The notes: generated from the sequence alone by a model not told the origin. A stretch of 64,000 bases of DNA from Phoenix dactylifera (GCF_009389715.1 NW_024067681.1:1384001-1448000), one strand, 5' to 3'. Positions 50,190-62,699 are shown, counted from the first letter of the stretch. A program made the numbers and translations.

Positions 50190-50440
50190 TAACCTTTCTT
50201 TTAATTTTCCTTCATATTTAATTTCCTCCAGATTTGCTTTAGGCTGGGCAGTGTAGCAGTATATTGGTTCATGGTTTCATCCTGATACAAATAAAAACTG
50301 CAACAAGTGCTGATGCTCCCAACATTCTTTTGCCAATGCCTCCTTGTATGTAATTTATTTCTGATAGCTAACCACATGAAAATTCTCACCTTTCATGTGT
50401 TGCTGCTTTTCAAAGGTGTGAGAGAAAGAACTTTCGGAGC
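50190..50440 (-). pseudogene. LINE zinc-binding RT fragment
   Basis: The minus strand reads MRIFMWLAIRNKLHTRRHWQ, then a Cys-containing stretch and DETMNQY, matching the zf-RVT pattern of plant LINEs (KVRIFLWLAI.N.L.T...L then C..C...ET..HLF..C). A frameshift breaks the Cys/His part. Short isolated relic. Confidence 0.55.
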
Positions 50441-50686
50441 CCACCTATCTCTACAAAGGAAAGGCCTGAACAGTTCATCTGCAAGATGGAGAGATCTGGA
50501 CCTGTCCCGGGCCCAATGAGATGTTAGGATTGCATTAGCCATTCCCTTTCCTCACTTTTCCTCGCAGCTTAATGGCCCTCTAGTAGCAATATCCAAGAAT
50601 TGGTTCACCAGTTCCACAACTGTCATATATGGCTGCACTCTGCTGAATGGCTGCTTGATCTAGGCTAGGGAATAAGAATGTAGAGA

Positions 50687-52824
50687 TGTCACCCCCTGAC
50701 CCGAGGTCGCGAGCCGATGGTTGTGGCAATCGTTGCATACTCATAGGAAACTCTCTCTACGAGAATGCAAGACATCTCAGCACGATATTATAAACAGTAA
50801 GTGAAAAAATTAAAATAATAATATTCAAATATTATTCTAAATAACTAATTTAAAATTAAATGTCTCATAAAACCAAATAATATTCTAAAACTTTGCATCA
50901 ACTCTAACAAAATATAGTCTAATAAAGATGTCAAAATCTTATCTAGTCTCTCCCACAACAAATTCTCAAAGCAAACTAATTCTTCGAATTGTAAAATCAA
51001 TAAATATCCAATCAATTTAAAATTCAAATTTCATTCAAAAATTAATTTCTTCTAAAACGAGTTTATCTCGACAACCAAGAATTATGACCATATTAAAGTG
51101 TCACCACATAATCCCAATTGGTAGGATATCGAAGTGCTAATATACAACCAACCACTGGCAGGGTATCAAAGTGCCAACAGTACAATCTCCTACTAGCAGG
51201 CTATCGAAATGCCAATGTATAACCCTCACTAATAGGGTATCGAAATGATAACGTTATAACTCCCACTAACAGGGTATCAAATTACCAACATACAACCCCC
51301 ACTAGCAGGATATCGAAACATAATCTACTTGCAAGTCCGAATCTATTTTCGAATCAAAACTCTTTTTCTCAAAAACATGTTCAGTGTTACAAATTATAAG
51401 ATACGTAAAATCATATGACATCGAAATCAATTAAGCATAATTCATATCAAAACCAATACATTCAATCAAGAATCATACAATATTCTAGAAAAGGCATATA
51501 TAATAATAAAACACATGCATTAAGTTCATAAATCAAGAATAATTTGATTTAGAAAATATTTATAATTTGTTAATAAATTTAGAAAAAGGATCACATTACT
51601 TACCTTGCAAGCGCAATCCCAACTAACAGATCCAATTAATCCCAAAAATTCTTCTCATAGCCTAATATTCAAAAATTATATTTTTTATTAAAATTTTATT
51701 ATAATTATTTTAAAAGTAAAAGTCCTAGTTCCAACACTTTCATAAGGCTGATCAAGAGGGAGTGCTCGATACCCCGGTTAGTCTAATCAATTGCAAAATT
51801 TATCCGATCATGTTCGAATTAGAGTACAGATGGTTCAACAAAAATTGGGGTGCTATATCTAACGGTGTTTGATAAGGCCAGGGTGGGGGCTGGCATGCCT
51901 TTCGATTATCCTAGATCATGACCTTTCATCAGAGTCGCTCCAAAAGTCACTGAGAGACGTTCTTACCAGATCCAATAATTCTAGAGAGAGAGTAGAGAGA
52001 GACAGTCTAGGTAAAGAGAGAAACAAGAGGAAGAAAGGTTGAGGAAGAGAGAAAAGAGAGAGAAAGAGATAAGAAGCTTCTCTCTCTCTAACCAAGGAAG
52101 AAGAAAAGAAGAGGGTGGCTGCAAGTGGTGCCTGGGGCTAGAGGACCCACAGCCGACTAACAGACGGCTGACGGTCACCAGGCGGTTGGTGATGTAAAAA
52201 TCCACCAAAAAATAAGGTTTCAACCCCTTTAACCATGGAACCTATACATCTTGGTGGCCGGAGTTCTGGCCATGGCTTCAAGCCACTGTAGAGAATTGAG
52301 GAAAGCCTCCAGCGACAAGCGCCAGCAACGGAGGCAGCAAGAATAGGAAGAAAATGGATCAGTTTTCCGAAAATAAGGGAACAGGGTATCGCTTTTTTCT
52401 GCCAAAAATCCGGCGATCGCTAGCTGAAATCGAGCTTCCAAAAGTCACGGAAGAAGCAGAAGAAGGTAGATCCAATGATTTCGGTTCCTTCCCTGGCTTT
52501 CGGCGATAATCTCCTGCGGCTCCAAGCGTTGGTGGTGGTCGGCATTTCGAGAGAAAAAACCAAAGAATTCTAGCGACCACTTCGATCGAGGGACCTGGGT
52601 TATCCAGTGAGATCAAAGAGAGGATTAGAGGGGGCTCTAAATGGGACCATAGAAGGTTGGAATCTGCCCCTTGGTTGGATTCCTTCTGATGAGGTCGGGA
52701 GGAAGAACACATGCCAAGCGCATGCAATTTTGTTTTTGTTTTTCCTTCTCTTTTGGGCCACACTCTTTCCAATTGGGCTGGTTAAATAGACCAGGCCCAG
52801 TTCACTAGAAGGCTGGGTTTTACA
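50687..52824. mobile_element. Putative large solo LTR
   Basis: The block starts TGTCACCCCCTGACCCGAGG and ends CTGGGTTTTACA, so it is TG...CA bounded. It contains a 37-bp minisatellite, a long AT-rich part and a GA/CT-rich part. No gag or pol lies inside or beside it, and the flanking 5-mers do not match, so the solo-LTR call rests on ends and overall texture. The frames of up to 137 codons at 52200-52790 show no domain. Confidence 0.4.
51108..51325. repeat. 37-bp minisatellite, six units
   Basis: The core (A/G)CAGGGTATC(G/A)AA recurs at 51121, 51158, 51196, 51232, 51269 and 51305, that is every 36-38 bp, joined by CCCCCACTA-type spacers. Non-coding. Confidence 0.85.
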
Positions 52825-53380
52825 ATAGGGTAGTCATCCAAATAAGAGTCTTCTCAAAATCTGATACATTTTCCTTGTCCAAAAGAAAAGTTATACAACA
52901 CCAGAATGGTTAAAGGATTCTACAAATATCCTTCCGCAAGGTGGCAAGGATCTAAAATTGTTGATGCCTCATCTTAAATCTTTGTCTGTTATAAGACCTT
53001 TTTTATTGCTCTCTGCCAAAAGCTTCTTTGTGTGAATGTTATTTCCAACTCCATTTTATTAGTAGTGCTTGTTTAAGTACTTTGATATTCTCGATGCCTA
53101 TGATCCCTCCTCTTTTTATTTGCATAACACCAAAAAAGCTCTTCTAATACTATCTTTATGTTTCACAGCCAGCTTGGTAGTTTGAATTTTCTACAACTTC
53201 AAAATCTGTGCAAAAATTTACAGCAGCTTTAAAAACTGTGCATTAATTATTGCTAGTTTGATTTTTTTCGTGAGAAATTATTGAAGTTTTTATTTTAAAA
53301 AAATTAAATTTTAAAAACTACACAGTATACAACCTAGTGATACATATTTAAGAAATTAGACAAAGCAAGAAAACTATCTG

Positions 53381-53875
53381 CTGCATACTAGTACAAATGA
53401 ATACTATGTTCTGAAAACTATATACTGATTTATTTAGAAGTATCTATTGACTTGTTAGGTGATTAATTCGCTTAATGTATATCACGTAGCTATATAGTGT
53501 ATACTGCCAAAAAATATATTTTAGAAATTGTGTATCAATTTATTTAAAAGTGTGTATCAGATCACTACTAAGCATATATCAAAGAGGCTTATAATATATA
53601 TCAGGAAGTCAATGGGTATTTATATAGTGTGCACTAGTGAATATGATTTTCGGAAATTACATATCAATTTGTTTGAAGATGTGCATTAAGTTACTAAATA
53701 ACTAATTTGCTAAGTATGTATTATCTGGTCGTGTAGTATGTACTAGTAAATACTATATTCTAAAAACTATATATTAATTTATCTAGATACGTGTATTAGC
53801 TTGCTAGATAATTAATTTGCTTAGTGTGCATCATCTAGCTATGCAGTATGTACCGGTAAAAAAAATGTTCGGAAA
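53381..53875. repeat. 110-bp tandem repeat upstream of the 54.4 kb gene
   Basis: Units carry TATAGTGTATACT-type anchors at 53381 (CTGCATACTAGTAC), 53492, 53622, 53731 and 53841, spaced 110-130 bp, with CAATTTATTT.AAAGTGTGTAT and GATAATTAATTTGCTTAGTGT parts. AT-rich and diverged. Its last unit ends about 540 bp before the start codon of the next gene. Confidence 0.75.
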
Positions 53876-54413
53876 AAAAAAAAAGTCTTTAACTTTTAGA
53901 TTTCATTCTTTAAGATTTGTACTAGATGAAATATGATAAAATAAAATTTCTGTCCGATAATTTTTTTTCCATGGTGGCCGCTTCCTATGACTTCTGCTCC
54001 AAATCTACGCATTCACTGAACCAAGGCGATCACTGCCGTTTGTTCACGACTCTCAAAGATGTCGAGTGCCTCAATAGCAATCAGCTTCCCCTGCAGAAAC
54101 TGGGGCCCACACACTGTGATCAATGAGAACACGGGAGACACGAGCTAACGAAGTTCAACACGTGGGAGATAGCCCCACCGCCTCCACCCACAGTGTCCCA
54201 ACGGCTACATTCGCCGCCTCCGGCCAAAATAATTCCTCAAGTGTCATCAAGAAAAAAATATTCCCTCACAGTCGCCCCCCGACACGCTCCAACGGTCGCC
54301 TCGGATCTAACTCCTACAAATCCGCAACACCCCGCCCTCTCTCTCCGTTATCTCGTATCCATCCCCTTTGTCGTCCCTCTCTTTCTCCGACTCTTTCCAA
54401 ATCTGTAACCCTC

Positions 54414-57400
54414 ATGGAGACTGAGGCCAAAACCTCGTGTACGACGGTCGAGAACGTCACCAGGGCGTCCTCCGACGAGCTCCTCCGCAAGTTCGCCGAG
54501 CTGGACGCCGACCCGCCGGTGCGCTCATCCCGCCCGTCGGTCCGCCTCCCCATCGTCCGCCGGAATCGGTCGAGGCGGGTGATGTCCGGCCTCGCCGCCC
54601 GGGACCTCGCTACCGGCGGCGCCGAAACCCCCAGCACGAGGAGGAGGAGGAGCGGAGGCCTGGCCGAGTGGAAGGCCCTCCTACCCCCAACCGCTTCCTC
54701 CAGACGGTCGGCGTCGCTGCTCCGGCGGATGGGGATCGGGCGGTCGGAGATCGGGCCGGGGGACGCCGTCGGACTAAAGCTCCTCCTGGCCGCGTTGGAG
54801 AAGGTGAGCTCAGTGCATCTCGTGCGATTTATTTATTTCTTTTTCAGTAGCTGATTAAACGGTCAGGATGGCGAGTCGCAGCAGATTATCGCCATCCGAT
54901 AGGTCCCTCTACTTTGCTATCATCTCGAAGAGAGGAGCACCAGGTCAGGTAAGCCATGGAGGATTGAACGCAGAGCCGGACGGGACCCGTAGGCTTCATG
55001 AGTTTCTGTCAGGCAGGGTACAGTCTTCCAGGCTTGGTCTACTTCCAGAAAAATTATATCCCACGGCACAACAGGTGGCCAATCATAGCTGGTTGTTCCT
55101 AACAGTGCATCAAGATAAATATTTGATAAATAAAATTTAAAAAAATAAGCAGCTGTGATTGATGGCATTTACGGCCATATAGTGTATGCCATGTAGGATA
55201 TAATTTCTCTGACTTGTATGACTTTAGACTTGCTGAACTTTTGCAAATTACTTTGTTAACCTTAATGGTATGTTTGGATTGGATAAGATTAGATAGTTTT
55301 AATTCTGAGAACTTATTTGAATAATTCTGTAAGATTGAAGTAGATTTTCTATTGGATCATAAATTATACAATCTATTTAACTAAGATCTAATTGACCCAA
55401 TCCTTCTCCAACTCAATAATTGCGAGAAAAAGAAAAAAAAAAAATCCCATCTAAGGTCTTTTATTTTCATCTTGCAGTCTAACAAACTCATAGATGGATG
55501 GAATTTAGACAAATCTAGAAAAAAAATCTTTAGAAAAAAAAAAGGGTTGAGCAGACTAATAAGCTCGATTTCTATAGAAAATCTAGCCTAATCCTGCTAG
55601 ATTTTCCAATCAAGCTCTAAAGGTTATGAATATTGACAGTGATATTCATCCTAGAATCTCATTTGCATATATTTGGAATGTCAATACCATACGTAATTTT
55701 CAGTACCCATAGAGCATATTAAATATCAATTTCACTACCAATCTGGTACATCATTTGGTACCTGTTCACATCCTAAATTCAACTTATGATTAACTATGTT
55801 GCATTGACCACGATTGTGGGAACAATTTATGCATGAATATATATAGAAATAAAAATTGATTACTTATTATTTATACAAGAGGCTATTTGTGGGTAGTTTA
55901 TTGTTAGAAGTAACACTTTAAAGAAAATTATCAAGACACAGGGAACCCATTCGTAGGAACAACCACCGAAATAACTTCTTTTCTTGTAGTAACTCAAGAA
56001 AAGGACTTCATTGGGATCTCTTACTCTCTACAACAACGATTATAAAACCCAACTATTGCAACCATGTATTCTAGGATTAGGATTAAGCATCCAAATTTTA
56101 AAAAACCTACTATGGATCATCTTTTGGTTCTCTTAAATTTTTTATCTTAGCGCTCAATTAGTTTGTATTATAAATATTTAGCATTCATTCCTTGTGTAAT
56201 GGATATATTGTATCATATATCCTTCCCCTTGTTTCTATATCAACCATTATTCTTGTGCAAGGATAGCTATTATTATGATAATTATGACTATGATGATGGT
56301 TATTTTCTGTAGGTGATGGCAGTTCTTATTTTAGAGGTGATTACTCTTATATGAGTGATGATTTTGATATGTGAGTGAAAATTATAACAAGATGTTAAAG
56401 AATTTATCGAAGTTAATGGAGGAAAACCCACCACTTCTCTCATCGATCATAGCACGATCTTCATTGACCAATCCAGATTGTTTTCTAGTGAAAAGAGTGC
56501 CCAGACCTTTTTAATACAAGAAGAACTGTGGTTTCAAGCCAAGCCAGACCTACTTATTTATGTTTAAATCAATTTACATTTTATTTGGAATATGATTACA
56601 TGAATTCTTGAAGGTCTGCTCGATAGAAATGGTCAGATTCTTTCTTTTTAATTTTTGGTAGGAAAATTGGGACAAACTACAAGAAAATTACAGTCTCTAC
56701 GTGGATGCACCCTGGGCATTAGCTAGGACCTTGAAAGAATCAACAAAGGAAAACTTTTCAAGTTAGGGAGTAGGAAATAATTAGATTCAGTGCCTAACAA
56801 TAGTGGTATAGTTTGATCCCTAGATGAACCAAATTTGCACCCTCTGATCTCGAGACTAGAGTCAATGACTACATGACAAATTTAGTTACTAATGGCTTGT
56901 TTTGCATTGTTGTTGTTTTTTGTTTTTGTTTCTCCACAAATTAACGAAATCCCACATAGAGTTTAATGTTGAAGATAGTATTTGCGCTAAGCCTCTATTG
57001 TTCATTCCTTTGAATTTCATTCTTCTTGGTAAGTTTGCTACAAAAGGTTCATAGATTCTATAAACAATTTTAAAAACAAAATATTTTCATTTCACATGTT
57101 CGTTCTGTCTGATTAATTTTTCTTCTTAGTTTTCTGAAAATAGAAGCAAAGCAAAAGCAATGCCCTATGGGCTCTATGCAATTAGTTTCATAGAGTCAGA
57201 ACAGAATCATGCCTCGTCTATTTGATTTTAAATTATTTTTTTTAAAATATTAATTAACAAAAGTGAGTTGGAAACACTCTTCTAGAATTCGGAAAGAAAG
57301 TTTTAATTTGTGGATTCAACAAAGCTGTGTAAAGCAACATCTAAACCATCCGGTAAAAAATAGATGCACACTACTTATGTGATTCCTATATGATATGAAA

Positions 57401-57699
57401 ATAACTACTGGCTTTGTGATTCTTAAATCTTAGTCAATTAGGAAGGTTGGTGCTATTCCTGCAGAATACCACAAATAATGCCTCATTATATCATATGCTT
57501 ACAAGAAAATTATCTTTGCATTTATTTTTTACCATTTCTATGCATAAACTCTTTACATCTTCACCAGTTTTCTAATATGATCATATGCTTTCTTCATTTT
57601 TATTTTCAGACATGGTGTAAGACGATGGAAGGTGCATCAAAGATGTTTGTCGAGAAGCATTGTAATAAGCATGTTCGCCTGATAAGTGATATCGTGTAG
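54414..57699 (+). CDS. Unrecognised plant protein, basic, 159 aa (two exons)
   Basis: Exon 1 at 54414-54803 (390 bp) and exon 2 at 57610-57699 (90 bp) join in phase 0 across a GT-AG intron of 2806 bp (AAG/GTGAGC ... TTTTCAG/ACATGG). The protein begins METEAKTSCTTVENVTRASS, has a short acidic region (DELLRKFAELDADPP), a long Arg/Ser-rich middle with RNRSRR and RRRRSG clusters that could act as a nuclear signal, and a C-terminus LLLAALEK-TWCKTMEGASKMFVEKH ending in VRLISDIV. No transmembrane segment or signal peptide is seen. I do not recognise the family. The frame stays open to 54123 upstream, but that part is low complexity and the CT-rich 54330-54410 reads like a leader, so I chose the ATG at 54414. 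Exon 1 is GC-rich, unlike its AT-rich surroundings. Confidence 0.68.
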
Positions 57700-58170
57700 A
57701 AGAGCAAAGCTGTTGCCTTCCCTATCTTCCCCACATTCATTACGAATTTTTCAAATAAAACAAAGCAATAGGTAAATTGGTAAACCTACCCTTTAGACAT
57801 AAATAGAGTGTGAAAATTCTACGACAGTTTGTAGCCTATTGATGCATGATTTCGAGAAATATAGGCTCTTCTTATTGTCATTTTTTTTCTGGATAGCCAC
57901 TCTTCCAAACATCATCAAAGAGCATATGTAATTCTGTAACCAAAAAAAAGGTATCTTGTAATTACTTATTTATTGGATTCATTATTAATTTCCTAGCTAT
58001 TATCATCTATGCATTCATAAGATTGCTATGTCACCTAATCTTAAAAATGAACATATGATGTACATGCTACAAGAACAATTGTGAAAGAGTGGTACAACAG
58101 CAACACGAGTGTATCACATAATAAAACTGGACAACTAATGTTCAAGTTTTGATTGCTTTAAACAAAGGGG
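57700..58170. other. 3' flank, no gene
   Basis: AT-rich DNA with the likely 3' UTR of the preceding gene. No other feature recognised. Confidence 0.4.
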
Positions 58171-58171
58171 C

Positions 58172-58785
58172 TTGAGAATTGATTCTAAGGTCAAGTCAAA
58201 CCCTCCCCTTGTTGTTCACAGATGAAAATTTGTAGGTTTGATTTGTCCTTTGGATCAGGATTGAGCATATAAGTTTGTGGAACTTGTTAGGTCTAGAGTC
58301 ACAGAGGCCTAGCAAAACTCTTCTTTGCTTGGTGGGTTAGTAAATGAAGTTATAAGAGCACAAACTACACATTAAGAGCACAAACTAAATTGGCTGACTA
58401 CATACCTACAACTTTGCTCACAGTTCATTTTCTGATTCATAAGTTGTGGCAGGTAATCTTCTCTATTTCTTTAGGATTTGTGATGGTTGAAGAAAATTGA
58501 GGATTGATCGCTATTGAGAATTGATTCTAAGGTCAAGTCAAACCCTCCCCTTGATTGAGCCATAATGGTTCACAGATGAAAATTTATAGGCTTGATTTGT
58601 CCTTTGGATCGGGATTGAGCATATAAGTTTGTGGAACTTGTTAGGTCTAGAGTCACAGAGGCCTAGCAAAACTCTTCTTTGCTTGGTGGGTTAGTAAATG
58701 AAGTTATAAGAGCACAAACTACGCATTAAAACAACTTTGCTCACAGTTCATTTTCTGATTCACAGTTCTTTACTATTAATACAGG
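58172..58785. repeat. 343-bp tandem duplication
   Basis: TTGAGAATTGATTCTAAGGTC starts at 58172 and again at 58515. Both copies run with few differences through GGAACTTGTTAGGTCTAGAG and GCTTGGTGGGTTAGTAAATG. The second copy carries a small insertion (ATTGAGCCATAATG) and is shorter at its end. High similarity implies a recent event. No coding potential. Confidence 0.85.
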
Positions 58786-59860
58786 AATACGACTGAACCC
58801 TCAACTTTGTTTATCTTGATTTAGAGTTTATGATTGTTTTTTTTTTCTGAGTGTTTTTCTTCATATAACATCATGAATTGTCATATATTTGCGAAAAACA
58901 CATTATGTTATTAATATTTATATAATGATGTAGGAAATCCATAATAATTCAAATAGAACACTATATTTGTTAGCTCCATTACCTCTTTGCTCACTTATGT
59001 AAGCATAACCCTTAGGGAATCATATGAAAATATTAAGTTGATATGCAGCTTTTCTAAATAAAAACTAAGCCAAAACATAGAACAAGTTGTCTTTTCATAC
59101 TGATGGTAAGTTTATCAATCAGGCTTTATCTTAGTTATTTAAATCATTATGGATTTTCCTGGATCATCCTGTAAGCATGAGTAAGGGAGGATATTTTTCA
59201 TGAATACAGTACAGGGCATTTAAATGCAAGAAATAATTTTTTGATTAAATAAAATTATATTTATGTTTCTTCCCTTAATTTTGTCCGCGCATTACATGGT
59301 CATCTCCATTATTGTATATGGCATCTAATGATTGAGCAATCAACGTTATTGCAGCACATTTTCGTAAAGCTTTATGTGATAGTGATTTGGAAAAAGGGAT
59401 GTTATTGATCATGAACATATGTTTGCCAATCGAGTAACATAACTATCCAACATGTGGCTGGTCTGTGAAAGCCTAGCCCTTTTGGTGTGTAAATGACCAA
59501 GCGTGGTCATTTGAACGAGTTTATTTTGGGCATGGCCTAGCATTCATAGCCCGACCTGGTGTCTAGATTAGAGCCCAAAGGCCTATTTCCACACAAAAAA
59601 AAATAGTCTTAAACTTAGCATGTGTGGGGAGAAGGCTGACTCCCGATGGGAAATTAATGGTGTCCTCCCTCTTCTTCATCTCGATCACAGTCCACCACCG
59701 CTGGATGCCATGGCTGAACGCTTCCGAGAGCCAAGAAAGATCCCAAAGATCTTGATGGAAGGCAAAATAGATTGTCCTGCTCTAGCATGGAACCACCCAA
59801 TTCCTGACGAGCAGACCCCAGAGCCGAACGGCCCCCCGAGCAAGTAATGATGTCCTGGGC
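58786..59860. other. Intergenic, no gene
   Basis: AT-rich to about 59450, then GC-rising into the repeat block that follows. No supported gene. Confidence 0.4.
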
Positions 59861-60824
59861 CTGAGCTTGGGGCGCCATGCAGTATCGACCAAGAGCCGAA
59901 GAGGCCTCGTCGATCGTTTGCAGGAAATGACATTCCGAGCTCGAGCTCGGAGTGCCCTACAGTGTTGACCAAGAGCCGAAAAGGCCCCATCGACCGTTTG
60001 CAAGAAATGACGTCCTGGGCTCGAGCTCGGGGCCCCCTGCAGAGTCGACCAAGAGCCGAAGAGGCCCCGTCGACCGTTCACCAAAGACGTCTCGGGCTCA
60101 AGCTTGAAGCGCCCTGTTGAATCCATCAAGAGTCGAAGAGGCCCCTGCGACCGCATGTATCTATAATGACATCGGCCCCCTCAACCACAGGCAAGGCCGA
60201 CCTCGGACCCCACCAAAGGACGAGCTGACCTCGGCCAGAGAAAGACCGAGCCGAACTCGCCCAAGCGCCGAGCCGACCTCAGCGCTTACCAAGCTGACCT
60301 CGTCAAGCGTATACTGCAGCCTCTAAGCCTCCCTGACCTCGCCCGCGGCCGTATCCACATGCGTGCCCACATACATCGCAACCTCACTGTACCATGCTTT
60401 GCTTGCTGACCATACTAGACGTGTCAACTAGGGACCTTGCTTTGCTGCCCCAGCTATACCCTGCCACACCTGTCAATGCCATGCTGTCCACAAGGACTGC
60501 CCAAATCGTGTGCCTCAAGCAAGCCTTGATTGCACGCTACCTGGCTAATGCCATCTCCTCCCATGATGAGGACGGACCATACCTCCGCCACCTAGGCACC
60601 TTTGCAAGAACTATAAATAGCCCACATCAAGTAACTTCTAAAGACATTTGAACCAATTAAGATCCACTCTAACTTAAGCATCGGAGGGCCTGACCGAAAT
60701 CAGCCGTTAAGGCTTTGTAGAGGGTCCCCAGAGCGCAGGAGGCGCTATCCTTTCTCTGTCTCGGCCGAAGGCTCCCCTTACTTCTCTGGCGTGGTCACCC
60801 TCAGGCCAGATTTCAACCACAACA
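59640..60824 (+). mobile_element. LTR-like gypsy segment
   Basis: GC-rich block ending CAACCACAACA at 60824. A TATA box (CTATAAATAG, about 60611) is followed by TCTAACTTAAGCATCGGAGGGCC, the same arrangement as in the likely solo LTR at 8777-9681. It contains the 80-bp tandem repeats below. Its left end is not defined and no internal protein domains adjoin it. The frames inside (up to 124 codons) follow the repeat and are not genes. Confidence 0.45.
59880..60150. repeat. 80-bp GC-rich tandem repeat, about four units
   Basis: GACCAAGAGCCGAAGAGGCC recurs at 59887, 59967 and 60047, and as ATCAAGAGTCGAAGAGGCC near 60124. The spacing is exactly 80 bp for the first three. Each unit also contains CGACCGTTTGCAAGAAATGA and GGGCTCGAGCTCGGGG-type words, the latter palindromic around CGAGCTCG. 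Confidence 0.85.
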
Positions 60825-61455
60825 TATCTCTTAATTAATCCTCCTCCGCCAATTTCTTGGTCTTTGGAGCTTGAATTCTGACTAAATCATCAGATTTTTA
60901 TTGAGAGATATGATGTCCTCTTTCCTTATTCATAAAGATCTAACCTGCATCTTCTTTTTAGGCCATATTCCCCACCAGCGCCCATTGCTGGAGCCCTCGA
61001 CAGATCTTCTGTGCTGGTAGAAGGCGGTGGCTAGAGTCCCAGCCATTGGAAACCTTGGATCCTCTAGTTTCGAACTGAAAATCCTATCCGGATAGACCAT
61101 TTTCTGGCTGATTTCCTCACCGCCGGCCATTTGTTATTGCCGGCCGTTGCTCATGGTGGCTAATAGCTGGTCCTCCGGCTAGTAGTCACCACCCATGAGC
61201 TTCCCCTTCCTCTATTGGAGAGAGAGAGAGAGGTTTGGTTCTCTCTCTTTCCAACTTTCTCCCTTCATGGTGTCTCTCTCTTTTGTCTTTCTTGGGTTTT
61301 GTTGGATCCTAGAGACGGGCTCCTTCTCAATGACTTTGGCTGACACTAGTGAAGGGGATTTGACCCATGGCCGCTGAACAGTAAAGGAAATTTCCTTCTG
61401 ACACGACACACTTGGCTACGGAACCAACCTCTCAAGAGTCCCTTCCCACTGCTTT

Positions 61456-61899
61456 TGTGGGAGGATATGTGCGGACGTATGTTTAGTCTCACTTTGGTTA
61501 TTCGCTGAATAGATCTTGGATACTTATACAGGATCAAGGAACATAAATAATTCCTTTCGGTTAGCTATTTTAGGTGAGGTCCTGAATTGTTACAAATGAC
61601 ATCAGAGCGGACTCGGCCCATAACTTATGTAGACTATAGATAATGCATGTAGCGTGGATCCATTAAGGCTGACCATGGACCGATTGTCGTGTTTGTGATT
61701 AAATTTGAATGAATTTGAACCCTTAGCCTGACGAGGACATCAGGACTTAAACGGAGAGAGTATGTGAGGATCCGTGCGGGCGTATATTTAGTCTCACATC
61801 GGTTATTTGCTAGGTAAATCTTGGATACTTATACATGATCAAAAAATCCAAATAATACTTTTCGACTAGCTATTGTGGGGGAGATTTTGGATTGTTACA
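61456..61899 (+). mobile_element. TRIM (terminal-repeat retrotransposon in miniature)
   Basis: Direct repeats 61456-61594 and 61763-61899 (139 and 137 bp) share TTTAGTCTCAC, GGTTATT.GCT, ATCTTGGATACTTATACA.GA and end in TTGTTACA; both start TGTG. Just after the first lies TGACATCAGAGC (61597-61608), matching the initiator-Met tRNA primer site TGGTATCAGAGC at ten of twelve bases. Just before the second is a purine tract, ACGGAGAGAG. The interior is only 168 bp and non-coding, so movement needed an autonomous partner. A matching target duplication is not evident. The LTRs have diverged visibly, so the insertion is old. Confidence 0.82.
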
Positions 61900-61979
61900 T
61901 TTTGGCTATGTTAAGGCACCCCTCTGAATCGATAGCAAGCTTCTTCGGCAAGTTTTATAATGAAGGGGATTCGGTTTTC

Positions 61980-62400
61980 TTCTACCATGAGCCCAAAAAG
62001 GCAATGAAGAACTATTACGCATGACCGATATGCTAAATGGAATTTTGATAGGGAATGAACAGGACAGAGTCATTTGGAGGTGGAGAGCTCCTCCAACGTA
62101 TTCACTGTCAAAAAAAAATTATATTTTCCTTAGTCACGGGGGCAAAACATCCTTCATCACAAAGATCCTATGCCTGCCCACTGACGAGGCGTCAATGGAG
62201 AGTCTCTGGACCACCGGGAGAAAAAAAAGCAAATGGGAAAGCCGGAAAGGTGGCCTTATCGTGCCTGATTCCATCGACATGCATGGTGGACCCTACGGAA
62301 GCAAAGTTTGGAAACAAAGGAACCAAAGAGTCTCTCACAGGGAAGCTACCTCTCCAAGCATGGTTTCCCAGCAAGCAGTTTTCTTATTGAAATGCTGGAC
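61980..62400 (+). pseudogene. Possible retroelement coding relic
   Basis: The plus strand is open from 62021 for about 220 codons. Its first part, RVIWRWRAPPTYSLSKKNY, faintly resembles the pre-zinc region of plant LINE polyproteins (D.I.WRW...G.Y.VKSAY). The rest shows no domain and ends in hydrophobic low-complexity sequence. I would not call this a host gene. Confidence 0.25.
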
Positions 62401-62699
62401 TGCATATTATCATGGCAAATACGAATCCGCCATTTGCAGAGATGCTGGGAAAACTAAATCCCGAGACATGAAATTGCGAAGAGAGGCGGCCTTCGCTCCA
62501 CCGCCCTGGATTTGGACGAGGGCTTCCTTTTCTTCCCCTCTGGGACCACCTTTCTATTTCATCATAGTCTGCCACTGGTGTTTTTTTATTTCGATCATAC
62601 TTTTTCCTCTTTACCCCGAGCCAATGCATGCACTCCTCTGGCTCTTCGTCAACGTGACCATGCACTCCCATGGCTCTTTCTATATATGACTACTCATTT

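Noticed and set aside
51108-51325. Possible CRISPR-like array with 37-bp spacing
   Set aside because: The whole unit repeats, including the part that would be spacer, and the setting is a plant nuclear genome; it is a minisatellite.
54123-54413. In-frame N-terminal extension of the 159-aa protein
   Set aside because: The frame is open, but the sequence is Ser/Pro/Thr low complexity and CT-rich like a leader; the ATG at 54414 has a more protein-like continuation.
59654-60156. Minus-strand frames of 74-124 codons with repeated RRGLFGSWS-type motifs
   Set aside because: The protein repeats simply mirror the 80-bp DNA tandem repeat in an LTR-like segment.
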